Shown: positions 4,888 to 5,299 of the stretch, piece by piece
Position numbering within the stretch: position 1 is the stretch's first letter
Layout of the letters: the number at the start of each line of letters is the position of its first letter
Source: Planctomycetota bacterium
GTDB lineage: Bacteria; Planctomycetota; Phycisphaerae; Phycisphaerales; UBA1924
DNA length: 5,299 bases
Assembly: GCA_023429345.1 (NCBI GenBank)
Contig: JAEYVB010000005.1
Location: 1-5,299 of the forward strand
Direction of reading: 5' to 3'
Made by a program: the position numbers and the translations under genes
The notes under the pieces: model-generated
The model's input: the letters and a program-made list of their open reading frames with translations, nothing else
Told to the model about the DNA's origin: nothing
The model's database searches: none

Positions 4888-5299
4888 GTGAAGATCAAGA
4901 CCGACGAAATCGCCAGCGTGATCAAGCAGGAGATCGAGCAGTACGCCGCCCAGCTCGAGGTGAGCGAGGTCGGCCGCGTGGTCGAGGTCGGCGACGGCAT
5001 CGCGCGCATCTACGGCCTCTCCAACGCCATGGCCGGCGAGCTCCTTGAGTTCCAGACCGAGAAGGGCTCGGTGATGGGCCAGGTCTTCAACCTGGAGCAG
5101 GACACCGTCGGCGCGGTCATCTACGGCGACTACCTGAACGTGAAGGAGGGCGACCTCGTCAAGAGCACCGGCCGCCTGCTGGAGGTCCCGGTCGGCGAGG
5201 CGCTCCTCGGGCGCGTGGTGAACCCCCTCGGCCAGCCCCTCGATGACGGCCCGGCGATCATGGCCGCGGAATACCGCAAGGTCGACATCATCGCCCCCG
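4888..5299 (+). CDS. atpA: F-type ATP synthase subunit alpha, N-terminal part (3' end outside window)
   Basis: The first 137 codons of the alpha subunit of the F1 head are present. Alpha alternates with beta in the hexamer at the cytoplasmic face of the membrane and carries the non-catalytic nucleotide sites. Visible features: an N-terminal helix (KTDEIASVIKQEIEQYAAQL, about 4-23) that contacts the delta subunit of the stalk; the beta-barrel domain with GRVVEVGDGIARIYGLSNAM (29-48), GELLEF (50-55), VMGQVFNLE (62-70) and VKEGDLVKSTGRLLEVPVG (85-103); then the family hallmark GRVVNPLGQPLDD (108-120). The frame ends at IIAP, before the Walker A motif expected near residue 170, because the window ends. 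The start is GTG with GGAG 8 bases upstream. Usual gene order is atpB-E-F-H-A-G-D-C, but no atpH or atpF lies upstream here; a divergent membrane-protein gene and a 275-bp gap do. atpA therefore seems to open its own transcript. The identity call is very secure. Confidence 0.98.
   Translation, partial: MKIKTDEIASVIKQEIEQYAAQLEVSEVGRVVEVGDGIARIYGLSNAMAGELLEFQTEKGSVMGQVFNLEQDTVGAVIYGDYLNVKEGDLVKSTGRLLEVPVGEALLGRVVNPLGQPLDDGPAIMAAEYRKVDIIAP

Noticed and set aside
3534..5009. 491-codon open minus-strand frame running antisense to DAHP synthase and across the atpA start
   Set aside because: It overlaps two securely identified genes and the membrane-protein gene, its product is Gly/Ala/Pro/Arg-rich without domains, and it crosses an intergenic region. 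It is a composition artefact.

Overview
The window is a GC-rich (roughly two-thirds G+C) bacterial chromosome segment. It most likely comes from a planctomycete of the Phycisphaerae/Phycisphaerales type. The strongest clue is the secreted protease at 606-2627, which ends in a duplicated 30-residue module (YANCD...LNVADFTCFLN...) closing on GCP. That is the 'GC-type dockerin' C-terminal anchor familiar from that group. The rest is consistent with this: a TPR-protein tail of kinesin-light-chain style, a class II DAHP synthase, and an ATP synthase alpha gene. The taxonomic call is inference from protein style; no rRNA is present.

Layout from left to right: (1) the 3' end of a plus-strand TPR-repeat gene (to 566); (2) a convergent 39-bp gap with dyad symmetry; (3) a large minus-strand gene (606-2627) for an exported trypsin-like serine protease, with an N-terminal beta-rich domain, a propeller-like repeat region and a two-copy dockerin-type tail; (4) a 183-bp divergent intergenic region with a hairpin and weak promoter-like hexamers; (5) a plus-strand class II DAHP synthase (2811-4145), the entry enzyme of the shikimate pathway; (6) a 23-bp convergent gap; (7) a minus-strand gene for a small four-helix membrane protein of unknown function (4169-4612); (8) a 275-bp divergent intergenic region rich in inverted repeats; (9) the first 137 codons of atpA (from 4888), running off the right edge.

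The genes do not form one pathway. Orientation alternates at every boundary (+, -, +, -, +), so each gene appears to be its own transcription unit or the start of one. The two housekeeping genes, DAHP synthase and atpA, both start with GTG, and each has a GGAG Shine-Dalgarno sequence 7-8 bases upstream. I see no mobile element, CRISPR array, tRNA or rRNA, and no obvious defence or biosynthetic cluster. The points most worth checking are the atpA gene that is not preceded by atpH and has a structured leader, the mosaic protease with its 90-bp tandem tail repeat, and the uncharacterised membrane protein.
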